This document shows, piece after piece, positions 41,867-50,680 of a stretch of 58,400 nt of DNA. The stretch spans positions 1 to 58,400 of the forward strand of contig JAFGDN010000047.1 of the NCBI GenBank assembly GCA_016932095.1, in the 5' to 3' direction. Origin of the DNA: Sedimentisphaerales bacterium (GTDB taxonomy: Bacteria; Planctomycetota; Phycisphaerae; Sedimentisphaerales; Anaerobacaceae). The notes beneath the pieces are model-generated. The model did no database searches. It had not been told where the DNA came from and saw nothing but the letters and a program-made list of their open reading frames with translations. The first letter of the stretch is position 1. Every line of letters begins with the position of its first letter. A program made the position numbers and the translations under genes.

Positions 41867-42268
41867 TCATTTTTCCTGTAAAGCCGACAGACGAGGCACT
41901 GAGTTATCAAAATACCTCGATAAGCTGATTTCCACCTTTTTATTAAAACTCATTGCCTGGGCTGTAACGGTAACCAAATTCAATCCCTTCCACTGGCCCA
42001 ATCCCTTTGATTCGTCGATTTTAATGGTCATACCGGGCCACAGCCGACTCAGGTCATTGGGGTCAACGGGAGCGCCAGTGGCAGCGATGCTATCCAGGTT
42101 GGCCTGGGCAGCCGATATGGCACGCTGCTTTACGAGGTTAAAGCTGTTAAGTCGTTTGAAGCCGTCCAGCGATATCGCAAAAGCAATCAGAAGTGTCGCG
42201 AAGACCGTCATTGAGACAATCAGCTCAGTCATCATAAAACCGCGTTGTCTGTTTTTTTGACCGGTCAT
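41867..42268 (-). CDS. Prepilin-type protein, GspI-like
   Basis: 133 residues. QRGFMMTELIVSMTVFATLLIAFAIS is a prepilin signal: cleavage after Gly10, then F-M-M-T-E with Glu at +5. The short C-terminal domain and position before the J-like gene suggest GspI. It follows the second GspF-like gene by 11 bases. Confidence 0.75.
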   Translation of the reverse strand: MTGQKNRQRGFMMTELIVSMTVFATLLIAFAISLDGFKRLNSFNLVKQRAISAAQANLDSIAATGAPVDPNDLSRLWPGMTIKIDESKGLGQWKGLNLVTVTAQAMSFNKKVEISLSRYFDNSVPRLSALQEK

Positions 42269-42279
42269 TGATTCCTCGT

Positions 42280-43752
42280 TTAAGATATTGAAGACCCAAC
42301 CGCCACAATAATTGTGACTATCGGAACGAAAACTGCATACATAACGAAACCAACCATCAGTCCCATTGCTACCGTTTCACAGGGGCCGATTATGACCCTT
42401 GCCAGACCCGCTGCCCGGCTATAAGCCCAGCGATACGACGTTTCGAGTGTATCGAGAATATTCATAGTGTTGCCACGGTTGCCTGCGTCGCTGCTTGTCC
42501 TGAGCGAAGTCGAAGGAAACGCCCACGTCATACCGCTGCCCAGCCCGCATCGGCCAGCCGATTGACCGATATCATCGCCACGCTCGACCATTAATAGCCA
42601 CTGTTTTAATCTGCGCCTGAAACACCCGTTTACATCCAGCATAAGCGTATTTTTAATCGCCTCATTAACAGTGCAGCCGGCGTTTAGCGAAAGCCGAAGC
42701 ATCCCGGCGACCTGCTGCATTGACCTGCTCCATTCGTAAAAACGCAAAAATGGGATATGCCACTTAAGATAATCGCCGATTCGGGAGGTAAGATACGGCT
42801 TCTCAGGCCGTCGGGGCCGCGTTCTGACGCGAATATAAAGTCCCGCCCCTGCCTGGAGTAAAATAATCAATATCAAGCCGGTTATAATCGCTGCATCGCT
42901 TCTGAAAAATTTGGTCATTTCAATCAATACCTGTGTTGCGACGGGAAGCGGAACCTCACACATTTCCCATAGAACCTCAGAAAATTTAGGAATGACTAAT
43001 GTCATCAGGAAAAGTAATATAATAAGCAAAAAAACCATAACCAAAGGAGGATACATCAAGGGAACAGGCCTTATTTTTTTATTTGTGAACGCTTTCGCGG
43101 CCAAATCCTGCTCCAATGCGGCTATCGCCTGTGGAAGCTGGCCGATTCGCTCGCCGGCCGCTATCAGCGCAATCGCGTAACCCGGGCACCTCGGATAGCC
43201 CCGTCTGAGCGACTCGCTCAGGGAATATCCCTCCACGAGCCACTTCTTTATGTCCCTGAGAATCGACTCGCGTTTATCACTCAGGCCGCTGGCCGCCATT
43301 TCGAGAGCCATAGGCAATGGCAGGTTCTGCCGGATGCTCGAACCAATCGTGGTTATTACATAAGCAGCCCTGCTGAACTCCGTTGTCGCAATCGCGCCAA
43401 TCACCGCCCCGGTGAACATCAGAAAAAAAACAAATCCGTATGGGCCGGCCGGACCAAAAACTGTAACAGAAAAAATCCCGAGGCCTATAAAGCTGATAAC
43501 CATCAGAATCCATCTGGCCCATATCCGCGGACACCTGGCGCCTTCCCGCGGCTGTCTAAATGCTATGATTAGCATTGTGAGAAAGAAAATAAACGGTGCC
43601 GTACTGGACAGTTCCACGATATCGAACTCAATCCCGCAGAATAAAGCTCCGGCGCTGAGCACTACACCTGTGATAAATCCCAAAACCGGCCTGAAGTAAT
43701 AGGCCGCAATACCGCAGCCGATAACCAGTATAATCATCAATGCGATTAACAT
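42280..43752 (-). CDS. Second type II secretion F-domain protein, with repeat insertion
   Basis: 490 residues. The N-terminal 130 residues hold four to five membrane helices not seen in normal GspF. Then come F-domain features: IRQNLPLPMALEMAASGLSDKRESILRDI, the YPRCPGYAIALIAAGERIGQLPQAI motif and membrane helices, a second F repeat and a C-terminal helix. At about residues 412-420 the text PSTSLRTSS is encoded by a dispersed repeat and splits WAF from DAGNRGNTMNIL, where the F-domain should be continuous. The frame is kept. The gene lies 7 bases after the first GspF. Confidence 0.8.
   Translation of the reverse strand: MLIALMIILVIGCGIAAYYFRPVLGFITGVVLSAGALFCGIEFDIVELSSTAPFIFFLTMLIIAFRQPREGARCPRIWARWILMVISFIGLGIFSVTVFGPAGPYGFVFFLMFTGAVIGAIATTEFSRAAYVITTIGSSIRQNLPLPMALEMAASGLSDKRESILRDIKKWLVEGYSLSESLRRGYPRCPGYAIALIAAGERIGQLPQAIAALEQDLAAKAFTNKKIRPVPLMYPPLVMVFLLIILLFLMTLVIPKFSEVLWEMCEVPLPVATQVLIEMTKFFRSDAAIITGLILIILLQAGAGLYIRVRTRPRRPEKPYLTSRIGDYLKWHIPFLRFYEWSRSMQQVAGMLRLSLNAGCTVNEAIKNTLMLDVNGCFRRRLKQWLLMVERGDDIGQSAGRCGLGSGMTWAFPSTSLRTSSDAGNRGNTMNILDTLETSYRWAYSRAAGLARVIIGPCETVAMGLMVGFVMYAVFVPIVTIIVAVGSSIS
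42494..42519. repeat. Dispersed TCCTGAGCGAAGTCGAAGGA-type repeat inside a coding sequence
   Basis: The plus strand reads CTTGTCCTGAGCGAAGTCGA then AGGAAA. I recognise this as a repeat met in many unrelated environmental genomes; its translation PSTSLRT is a known give-away. It lies in frame inside the second GspF-like gene. Confidence 0.8.
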
Positions 43753-43759
43753 AAGGTCC

Positions 43760-44956
43760 TCAACCGCCTAGGGTTGTAATTATCTTTATCATTGGTAAAA
43801 ACATCGCAATGACACACATCATTACAAATCCCCCCACAAAGATAATCATTATCGGCAAAAGCAAACCCTGCAGGCGAACCTGCGCGGAGCGAACCTGCTG
43901 GGCATACATATCGCCAAGGCCCCGCAGGTTGTCGGCAAGCTCGTTGCGCTGAGAGCCGAGCTGAATCGAATACAGGAAAAAACGCGGTATGACCCGGCAA
44001 AAAACGCCCGCGTCGAGAATTCCTGCACCCTGCTCAACCTCACTGGCAATCAAGGTGCCTTCTCTTCTGAGTTTTTCGCTGCCGGTTGCGTCAGGTCCCA
44101 ATCGAAAACAGGTCGGCATATCGGTTCCAGCGGCCACCATCATCGCCATTGCCTCAGCCATTTTGCTTAAAATACTGCTGTGATACAGCCACCCGAATCC
44201 AGGTACCCGCAGCATTATCGCCTCCCTGATGCTTCTACCTTCGGAAGAAGACCGCAGAACCGCGTTTATGAGTATTGTGCCGGCGACTATGCAGCCGACG
44301 ACTAACCAGAAAAGCCCGACGTGACGAGATAAAGCGAAAATAAGCTCGGTAACACCAGGCAGGCCGCCATACGTCATTTCTTTAAGCACTGCCTCGAAAG
44401 GCGGAATTAAAAACAGGAGCACGAACGTCATAACAAAAGAAGCCAGAACAAATATGACTGCAGGGTAGGCCAACGCCTCAAAGACAATTCGCCTTGTCTG
44501 GTTGGAAATCTCGAGATGCCTGTTCAGGGAGGTCAGCATTTCGCTCAGCCGGCCGGTCTCGACGCCCGCCTTGAGAATCCTGCCGTAAAGAGGCGGGAAG
44601 TGCTCCTTTCGTTTTTCAAAAGCCCGTTCGATACTGACGCCCGCTTCGAGGTCGCGTACTATTGCATCTATGAGTTGCCGCATCGGCCTCGACGCTACGT
44701 CTTTCGACAGCTCCCGCAGCCCCTTTTCGAGGGGAATGCCTGATTTTGTCAGCGAGGCAAGCTGCTGGTTAAAGAGTAAAAACTCGGTTCGGGCAATGGG
44801 CGATTTTGGCCTTTCGGGAATGGCCTTTTCGAGTGAATTGACTTTAAGCTGCATCTGTTTAAGCAGTTGCGTCGCTTCCTCCGGCGAGCCGGCCTCGATG
44901 ATGCCCTTCATTAGCCGCTGGCTTACCGTCAATGCGCTGTATTCGAACGTTGCCAT
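43760..44956 (-). CDS. gspF: Type II secretion inner-membrane platform protein GspF
   Basis: 398 residues, the normal GspF/PilC length. The N-terminus MATFEYSALTVSQRLMKGIIEAGS is the family's cytoplasmic start. Two F-domains follow: FNQQLASLTKSGIPLEKGLREL with LYGRILKAGVETGRLSEML, and a second with MAEAMAMMVAAGTDMPTCFRL. Three hydrophobic segments sit near 170-190, 215-240 and 370-395. It couples the E ATPase to the pseudopilus. It starts 20 bases after gspE. Confidence 0.93.
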   Translation of the reverse strand: MATFEYSALTVSQRLMKGIIEAGSPEEATQLLKQMQLKVNSLEKAIPERPKSPIARTEFLLFNQQLASLTKSGIPLEKGLRELSKDVASRPMRQLIDAIVRDLEAGVSIERAFEKRKEHFPPLYGRILKAGVETGRLSEMLTSLNRHLEISNQTRRIVFEALAYPAVIFVLASFVMTFVLLFLIPPFEAVLKEMTYGGLPGVTELIFALSRHVGLFWLVVGCIVAGTILINAVLRSSSEGRSIREAIMLRVPGFGWLYHSSILSKMAEAMAMMVAAGTDMPTCFRLGPDATGSEKLRREGTLIASEVEQGAGILDAGVFCRVIPRFFLYSIQLGSQRNELADNLRGLGDMYAQQVRSAQVRLQGLLLPIMIIFVGGFVMMCVIAMFLPMIKIITTLGG

Positions 44957-44976
44957 TTTATTTTTCCTTACGATTT

Positions 44977-46146
44977 TTAAGTATTGGCCGAACCGCAGAC
45001 CTTATCAAGCTCGGCCTGCGTGGTTATTCCCTGCCTGACAAATCGCAAACCGTCTTCGAGAATATGTTTATGGCCCTGCTCGTCTAACATCTTCTCAAGT
45101 CCGTCGCAATCGCTCCTGGCAAGAACGGCCTTTCGCAGTGGGCCGTCTAATTGCATAATTTCCGCTATCAACATTCTGCCTTTGAAGCCCGTGCCTAAGC
45201 ATTTTTCACAGCCGACCGCTTCGAAATCCCCGTTGTTATCCTTTTTACAGTTTTCACAAAGCCGACGGACGAGCCGCTGATTTAAGACCGCTGAAACGCT
45301 CGACGTAATCTGGTATGGCTCGATTCCCATTTCGAGCAGGCGAAGAATCGCCGCCGACGGCCTGCCGCTGTGCATCGTGCTCATAAGCAAGTGCCCCGTT
45401 AATCCCGCCTCAATCGCGATTTTTGCCGTTTCGGCGTCCCGGATTTCACCTATCATCAGGACCTCCGGGTCCTGCCGAAGCAGCGAACGCAGCGCCGTCG
45501 GAAATGTCATTGGGCCAAAAGGCGTAATTTGCACCTGGGTAACTCCGTCAAGCCGAAGCTCGACGGGGTCTTCGAGAGTAACGATACTTTTGCCGGGGAA
45601 TTGTTTCTGTATATATCGCAGGATAGCGGCAAGCGTCGTGCTTTTACCGCTTCCAGCAGGCCCCGTAACAAGCAAAATGCCCTGGTTGGCGCGTGCGATA
45701 TGCTTGAGCGTGGATAGAATCTGGTCGGCTAAGCCGAGCTGCTCAAGGTCCGTCAGTTCTGTGTTCTGGTAGAAAATCCTGACAACCGCCCTTTGGCCGT
45801 AAATCGTCGGGAAGACCGACAGCCGGCGGTCAACAACATCAGGGCTGCCGTTGTTGGTTTCAATGCGTCCTTCCTGCGGGATGTCGTTGCGATAAGTCAG
45901 CAAATTGCCCAGCACCTTCAGCCGGGCAATGACGTTGTCTGAAATTGCCCTGGGCAGCGTCTCAACGGTATTGAGCACCCCATCAAGCCGAAATTTAACC
46001 GATAATTCATTGCCTCCCGGCTCGAAATGAATATCGCTTGCGCCGACCCGGGTCGCTTCTTTCAAAAGCTCATCGACTAGCACAACCACGTCGTTTCCGG
46101 TCGTCTTCGTATCACAACTCTTGTTTCCGTAATGACTTATGGCCAT
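44977..46146 (-). CDS. gspE: Type II secretion/type IV pilus assembly ATPase GspE (compact form)
   Basis: 389 residues from the ATG at 46146, which has AGAGGT upstream. An upstream in-frame extension exists but is low in coding character. Motifs: DIHFEPGGNELSVKFRLDGVL (ligand-binding Asp-box region), Walker A GPAGSGKST, DPEVLMIGEIRD (Walker B/Asp box), GHLLMSTMHSG (His box) and a four-cysteine zinc site CENC...CEKC. The N-terminal N1E domain of full GspE/PilB is missing, so the docking to GspL or PilM must differ. It heads the minus-strand operon and diverges from the sigma factor gene. Confidence 0.93.
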   Translation of the reverse strand: MAISHYGNKSCDTKTTGNDVVVLVDELLKEATRVGASDIHFEPGGNELSVKFRLDGVLNTVETLPRAISDNVIARLKVLGNLLTYRNDIPQEGRIETNNGSPDVVDRRLSVFPTIYGQRAVVRIFYQNTELTDLEQLGLADQILSTLKHIARANQGILLVTGPAGSGKSTTLAAILRYIQKQFPGKSIVTLEDPVELRLDGVTQVQITPFGPMTFPTALRSLLRQDPEVLMIGEIRDAETAKIAIEAGLTGHLLMSTMHSGRPSAAILRLLEMGIEPYQITSSVSAVLNQRLVRRLCENCKKDNNGDFEAVGCEKCLGTGFKGRMLIAEIMQLDGPLRKAVLARSDCDGLEKMLDEQGHKHILEDGLRFVRQGITTQAELDKVCGSANT

Positions 46147-46331
46147 TTCGTTACCTCTGCAAATCCACGCCTTTATATTTTCGCTCTCTCCTCCGCAAAT
46201 AAAGACCCCTCGGCGGGCTAAAATGTTATTAAGGAAAATTACTTTTTTACCTCTCTTAGCCAAATTTGTGATAACATATAAGTAGGTTGGCATGTCTTAA
46301 TTTTCAGAGTAGAAACAGGAAATGAAGCGTT

Positions 46332-46892
46332 ATGGCTGACCGGAGCGTTAGTATCGAGCTGATGTGGGATATTCCCATCCCACAATCGCTGGAGGCGACC
46401 CAGCAGTGGGTGCTTTCTGCGATGCAGCGTCATGGCTGGCAGCTTGTTAATATGCTTTGGCGCATACTCGGCAACGAGCAGGACGCCTGCGACGCTTACC
46501 AGGATACGTTTCTGAAGCTGGCACATCACGATTATGGAGCTAAGCCGCAAAACATCAAGGCATACGTTTTCCGCGCCGCAAGCAACGCTGCCATCTCGAT
46601 TCTGAAACGCCGGCTTCGCGAGAAGGACAAGCTCCAGTCAAATGCAGCCATAAAGCAGAACGCAACCCGCCCGTCAAATGAACTTAATGCCGGATACCTG
46701 TCCGAGACGCTCAGGGCAAGCATCGCCCGGCTGCCGGAGCAGTTCCGTGAAGTCATAACTCTCCACGACCTGGGTGACCTGCCATACGAGCAGGTCGGTA
46801 TGATTTTAGGAATCACGCCCGCCACTGCGCGGGTTTACAGGTGTAAGGCGGTCCAGCTTTTGGCCGTCTGTATGAGAAAGGAAACAAGGTAA
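46332..46892 (+). CDS. RNA polymerase ECF-type sigma factor
   Basis: 186 residues. Region 2 is seen in LVNMLWRILGNEQDACDAYQDTFLKLAHH and NIKAYVFRAASNAAISILKRR; region 4 in ARLPEQFREVITLHDLGDLPYEQVGMILGITPATARVYRCKAVQLL. These bind the -10 and -35 promoter elements. The N-terminal 30 residues are unusually long for an ECF factor. The gene is divergent from the secretion operon with a 185-base gap. Its stop is 4 bases before the following anti-sigma-like gene, the standard sigma/anti-sigma order. Confidence 0.92.
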   Translation: MADRSVSIELMWDIPIPQSLEATQQWVLSAMQRHGWQLVNMLWRILGNEQDACDAYQDTFLKLAHHDYGAKPQNIKAYVFRAASNAAISILKRRLREKDKLQSNAAIKQNATRPSNELNAGYLSETLRASIARLPEQFREVITLHDLGDLPYEQVGMILGITPATARVYRCKAVQLLAVCMRKETR

Positions 46893-46896
46893 TAAT

Positions 46897-47397
46897 ATGT
46901 GGGCCGCAAAAGGAAAAAATTACTGCAGACAGCTTAGAGAAAGGATTTCCCGCAAGCTGGCCGATTATCTTTCGCTTGACCGAAGCTGGATACACAACCA
47001 TATCGCAAGCTGTCCCCGCTGCCAGAAGCGGCTTGCGCACGTAGGCAAAGTGGAGTTGGCGATATCACTTTTGAAATCCCAGCCGCACGGCCTCGATTTG
47101 CTTATGCGGGCCAATACACAGGCAATCAGCGTCCTCAAGCATTGCCTCAGAACACTGCCCAAGGCCGACAAGCTGCGAAATGTTCGTCCTGAATTGAGCA
47201 TTTTCGAGAGATGCGCGAGGTATAAATCCGCAATCGTCAACGTTGCCGCCTGCATTTTCATCGCGGTTATAATGAAAGCCGGCACGTTCCAGTCCGCCCG
47301 CCGATTCGAAACCAGCGGCCGCAAGACAATTGAGCATTATTACACCGCCAACGCCGGCGAAGACATCGCCCGCGACATTTTCTCATCGAATGCTTAA
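46897..47397 (+). CDS. Probable zinc-type anti-sigma factor
   Basis: 166 residues. WIHNHIASCPRCQKRL (about 37-52) is an H-x3-C-x2-C motif of the zinc anti-sigma fold. A single membrane segment (SAIVNVAACIFIAVIMKAGTF, about 108-128) places the remainder outside, with a short C-terminal extracytoplasmic tail. The membrane topology and location directly after an ECF sigma gene support a signal-releasing anti-sigma. The intervening region is longer than usual, and no classic full zf-HC2 domain is clear, so this is an inference. Confidence 0.65.
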   Translation: MWAAKGKNYCRQLRERISRKLADYLSLDRSWIHNHIASCPRCQKRLAHVGKVELAISLLKSQPHGLDLLMRANTQAISVLKHCLRTLPKADKLRNVRPELSIFERCARYKSAIVNVAACIFIAVIMKAGTFQSARRFETSGRKTIEHYYTANAGEDIARDIFSSNA

Positions 47398-47444
47398 TCG
47401 TTTGTTCTGTTTCAAGTTGACTCACGTCTGTGACAATGTCGGTA

Positions 47445-47473
47445 TTGACACTGATTCCCGCGGCATATAAGAT
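47445..47473 (+). promoter_or_regulatory. Promoter of the lipoprotein gene at 47515
   Basis: TTGACA (47445-47450), 17-base spacer, TAAGAT (47468-47473), 42 bases before the ATG. Confidence 0.6.
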
Positions 47474-47514
47474 TCATTTCACATCGGGCGTGTCAAAATC
47501 TTGAAAGGCAAATT

Positions 47515-47883
47515 ATGATTTACCGGCCGGTTTTCGCCATTAAATGGGCGTTTGCTTCAATAATCCTGTTATCGATAGTCGGCTGCGGGCAAAAATCCGA
47601 CAAAGACCTCATTCCCATTCGTCCTAAATTAACCGGCGTATCATACGAGGGCGGCGATGGCAGCTCCATCGAAAACGCTGTAATAATAAAGGCGCCTAAC
47701 AAACTCACAGGCATTCGCGCAGAATACGACTGGATGAAAAAAAATCGCTCCGACTGGCAGCTCGACAGGCAATCAGTGCTCAAAGGCCAAGGCAAGGTTC
47801 TTGACAAGATGTACTGTATTACGCCAGATGGACAACGAACGTTTCTGTTCTTCGACGTTACGGACTTCTACGAAAAAAAGTAA
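47515..47883 (+). CDS. Small lipoprotein of unknown function
   Basis: 122 residues. FAIKWAFASIILLSIVGC is a lipoprotein signal with an SIVGC lipobox (Cys24). The mature part contains ENAVIIKAPNKLTGIRAEYDWMKKNRSDWQLDRQSV and ends TFLFFDVTDFYEKK, a small alpha/beta domain of a kind often seen in paralogous planctomycete lipoproteins. Family not recognised. It has a good promoter and lies after the sigma/anti-sigma pair, converging on tyrS. Confidence 0.65.
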   Translation: MIYRPVFAIKWAFASIILLSIVGCGQKSDKDLIPIRPKLTGVSYEGGDGSSIENAVIIKAPNKLTGIRAEYDWMKKNRSDWQLDRQSVLKGQGKVLDKMYCITPDGQRTFLFFDVTDFYEKK

Positions 47884-47901
47884 ATCAAAAATTTCTGTGG
47901 C

Positions 47902-49110
47902 TTATCCAATTTTTATTCTTGCGAATTTACGTTTGCCGACCTGGATTGTCATACCGGTTTTGGGGGTGGTTTGAGCGTTTGAATCGGTAATCTTTTGGCC
48001 GTCAATCATTACGGCTGACTGAGCGCACATTCGCTTTGCTTCGCCGCCGGTTTCCACAAGCTTGCAGGCAAGCAAAAGCTGCTTAACTGAAGTCGGCTCT
48101 GCCGCCAGTTTGAATTCCGGGATTTCATCGGGCAGTTGCTTTTGAGCGAAAACCTTTTCGAATTGTTCTGCAGCCGAATCGGCGGCGGCTTTTCCGTAAA
48201 ACTGCGAGACAATCGTCTTTGCCAGCAGGACTTTCGCCTCCTTGGGATGCGTTTTCTGAGAATTGGTCAATTCTGCGATTTTCTCGACGGGCAGGTCGGT
48301 AAGCAGCGTAAAGTAGTTTTCCATCAAGCCATCGTTTATGCTCATAACCTTGCCGAACATATCATTGGGCTCATCGGTAACGCCGATGTAGTTGCCCTTT
48401 GATTTGCTCATTTTCTCTTTGCCGTCTAAGCCGACAAGAATCGGGACGGTAATGACAATCTGGGCCTGCTGGCCGTATGTGCGCTGGAGGTCTCTGCCGA
48501 CGAGATTATTGAAGGTCTGGTCCGTGCCGCCTAATTCTACGTCGCTTTTTATAACGACCGAGTCATAGCCCTGCATCAGGGGATATAAAAACTCGTGGAC
48601 GCCGATTGCGTCGCCGGCCTTGTGGCGAATCTCGAAGGTGTCGCGTTCGAGCATACGCGCAACGGTCATATTACTGGCCAGTTTAATTAACTCGGCGAGG
48701 TTGAGTTTACTTAGCCATTCACTGTTGTAACGGACTTCGAGCTTGTCTGGCGAGGTATCGAGGATTTTGCCCGCCTGCTCGAAATAGGTCTGTGCGTTTT
48801 TCTCGATTTGCTCAGGCGAGAGCATCGGCCGGGTCGTGTTTTGTCCGGTCGGGTCGCCGATGCGGGCGGTGTAATCGCCGATAATCAAAACCGCCTTGTG
48901 GCCTAAGTCCTGAAATTGCCTCATCTTGCGAAGCACAACCGTATGGCCTAAGTGAATATCCGGGCTTGTCGGGTCAAGGCCAAGCTTTATACGGAGCTGG
49001 CGTTTCTCTTTGGCTGCGTTTGATAGCTTTTCCGCCAGCTCGGCCTCAGTGAAGATTTCTACTGTTCCGCGTTTCAGCGACTGAACCTGTTCTATAATCG
49101 TTTTTGACAT
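47902..49110 (-). CDS. tyrS: Tyrosyl-tRNA synthetase
   Basis: 402 residues, class I synthetase that charges tRNA-Tyr. The HIGH signature is HLGH (residues 53-56) in [15 protein letters not shown], the KMSKS motif is at about 233 ([17 protein letters not shown]), and the tRNA-binding S4 domain is at the C-terminus ([34 protein letters not shown]). The sequence fits the TyrZ-like subtype. An AAGGA ribosome binding site precedes the ATG. Confidence 0.96.
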   Translation of the reverse strand: MSKTIIEQVQSLKRGTVEIFTEAELAEKLSNAAKEKRQLRIKLGLDPTSPDIHLGHTVVLRKMRQFQDLGHKAVLIIGDYTARIGDPTGQNTTRPMLSPEQIEKNAQTYFEQAGKILDTSPDKLEVRYNSEWLSKLNLAELIKLASNMTVARMLERDTFEIRHKAGDAIGVHEFLYPLMQGYDSVVIKSDVELGGTDQTFNNLVGRDLQRTYGQQAQIVITVPILVGLDGKEKMSKSKGNYIGVTDEPNDMFGKVMSINDGLMENYFTLLTDLPVEKIAELTNSQKTHPKEAKVLLAKTIVSQFYGKAAADSAAEQFEKVFAQKQLPDEIPEFKLAAEPTSVKQLLLACKLVETGGEAKRMCAQSAVMIDGQKITDSNAQTTPKTGMTIQVGKRKFARIKIG

Positions 49111-49266
49111 AGTCCTTCTCGACTAAAATCTAAAGCGAGGATTATAAGCTCTGCTCAATATGCTGGCAAGGATTGAAACCGCTGTAATTACTCACGTCAC
49201 CCGAAATGATATGGTCTAAACGGCATAGGGTCTCTTTCAAAGACAACAGGCAGGTAATAAAACCCT

Positions 49267-49749
49267 TTAATTTTTCGGCCTCTTTTGGCGAATACGTTGC
49301 GGAGCCATTAACATTTTGCGTTTAAGCTTGAGGAGGTATTTGAGGTCTTCAAGGTCTTTGGCACGACCTGCTGCCTTTTTCATTTTTATCAAATCATCCA
49401 GAGAAGCAAACCAAACAAACGTGTCACCAAATTTGCCTTTTACCTTATGACTCCAGACAGATTCAAAGTCAGCCCCCGTAACAAATGGGTGGATATCTGT
49501 TTCCACCAGATACTGACGTATCAAAACCTTCTTTGTGAGCAAGTCCTCGACGGATACGTCGGCCACGTCATATCCGAACTTTGCCAGGGCTTTGCGTGTT
49601 CTTTCTGCGTTTTGAGATTTTGGCTCGATGAAAATATCAATGTCTAAGGTAGTTCGTGAATAACCATAGACGGGAAATGCGGTCGCACCGATAATGACGA
49701 ACCGTACTTTATTTTCTTTTAATAACTTTAGGAGTTTTTCGACGTCCAT
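49267..49749 (-). CDS. Nucleotidyltransferase of the AbiEii/MNT-like group
   Basis: 160 residues. RFVIIGATAFPVYGYSRTTLDIDIFIEP is the nucleotidyltransferase active site with the D36-I-D38 pair intact. The C-terminal helices (DDLIKMKKAAGRAKDLEDLKYLLKL) carry the usual K-x3-R-x2-D-x2-D motif of this group. Relatives act as toxins or abortive-infection components with small antitoxin partners, modifying tRNA or proteins; this member's target is unknown. It overlaps the small upstream gene by 41 bases, consistent with a two-gene module. Confidence 0.78.
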   Translation of the reverse strand: MDVEKLLKLLKENKVRFVIIGATAFPVYGYSRTTLDIDIFIEPKSQNAERTRKALAKFGYDVADVSVEDLLTKKVLIRQYLVETDIHPFVTGADFESVWSHKVKGKFGDTFVWFASLDDLIKMKKAAGRAKDLEDLKYLLKLKRKMLMAPQRIRQKRPKN

Positions 49750-49891
49750 TTCTTCTCAATAAGGCGGCCATTTGCCGGCTTTTCTTAAACATCATCTCGA
49801 ACCGCTGACGCGTGGTCAGCGACATTAGGTATTTCAGCTCAAATTCGATTTCCTTCTTCTCGTCCGATTTTGTCAATTTCAATACAGCCAT
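49709..49891 (-). CDS. Small basic protein upstream of the nucleotidyltransferase
   Basis: 60 residues from the ATG at 49891; a TTG at 49906 is possible. It is charged and helical, starting MAVLKLTKSDEKKEIEFELKYLMSLTTRQRFEMM and ending in a basic tail RRNGRRKTPKVIKRK. No ribosome binding site is obvious. The position, the 41-base overlap with the nucleotidyltransferase and the size suggest the antitoxin-like partner, but no known antitoxin fold is recognised. Confidence 0.55.
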   Translation of the reverse strand: MAVLKLTKSDEKKEIEFELKYLMSLTTRQRFEMMFKKSRQMAALLRRNGRRKTPKVIKRK

Positions 49892-49928
49892 TGTAAGATA
49901 ACCCAAATGTAAGAACCAAGTGCTTTAC

Positions 49929-50606
49929 TCAGTCATCTCGGTTTTTCTTGCCCTCATTACAACAGAAACAAAGTGTTTGCAAATTGTCTAACTCTGAACT
50001 GCCACCTTTTGAATCAGGTATGATATGATCAACATGTAAAGTAACTGACGAATCTTTTTTCGGACTGGCCCCGCACTTAACACAGCGATATCCATCTCTC
50101 TTCAAGACGGCTATCCTGTCCTTAAGAGAAATACTGCGCCTTTTCTTTTCACGCTCTATCCTCTGATATAGTACTGCCTCAGGCGACCGGCCCGCCTCAA
50201 CCGCCTCGACAAGTTGAGCGAGCTTATTCAAACTGCCAAAAAAATCCAGATAAGCCCGCCATCGAAAAGGGAAATTATGGCGACTTAGGTAGTCCTTCAA
50301 TTGTTTACGGGAAGGAACCGATTGCTGTTCTCTCCAACACTGCTTGAAGGCATTGACCATTTCTTTCGGATCAAGCTTGCACCATTTTGCCCTAAAACCA
50401 GCTGCGCGCAATGCCTTTCCCCAAGAACCGAAGTAGTTACGAATTGTTCCAGAGCAGACGATTCTTTTGGACCACTTATTGTATTCCACCATCCCGAAAG
50501 TCGTTACGCCATATTGCTCTCCATATTTTTTGAGCGACGCAATAATCTCCGCCTTAGAGTGTTTAGTATTGATTCTATCTACTCTGAAGTGGAATTCCTC
50601 AGGCAT
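49929..50606 (-). CDS. HNH endonuclease with N-terminal homing-associated repeats
   Basis: 225 residues. Residues about 15-130 contain two copies of the HNH-associated repeat: SKAEIIASLKKYGEQYG...NYFGSWGKALRAAGF and DPKEMVNAFKQCWREQQ...DFFGSLNKLAQLV. The C-terminal HNH domain has CVKC, the HVDHIIPDSKGGSSELDNLQTLC active-site region and a second zinc pair CFCC. Such proteins nick or cut DNA and are often mobile or intron-associated. No intron or interrupted gene is seen. The gene is isolated between the nucleotidyltransferase pair and hldD. Confidence 0.85.
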   Translation of the reverse strand: MPEEFHFRVDRINTKHSKAEIIASLKKYGEQYGVTTFGMVEYNKWSKRIVCSGTIRNYFGSWGKALRAAGFRAKWCKLDPKEMVNAFKQCWREQQSVPSRKQLKDYLSRHNFPFRWRAYLDFFGSLNKLAQLVEAVEAGRSPEAVLYQRIEREKKRRSISLKDRIAVLKRDGYRCVKCGASPKKDSSVTLHVDHIIPDSKGGSSELDNLQTLCFCCNEGKKNRDD

Positions 50607-50680
50607 TTACGACCACCTAACTGTTGAACATATACAAAAATACATGTTTCTCTTTATCTTCTGCACAAGATTATGACCTA

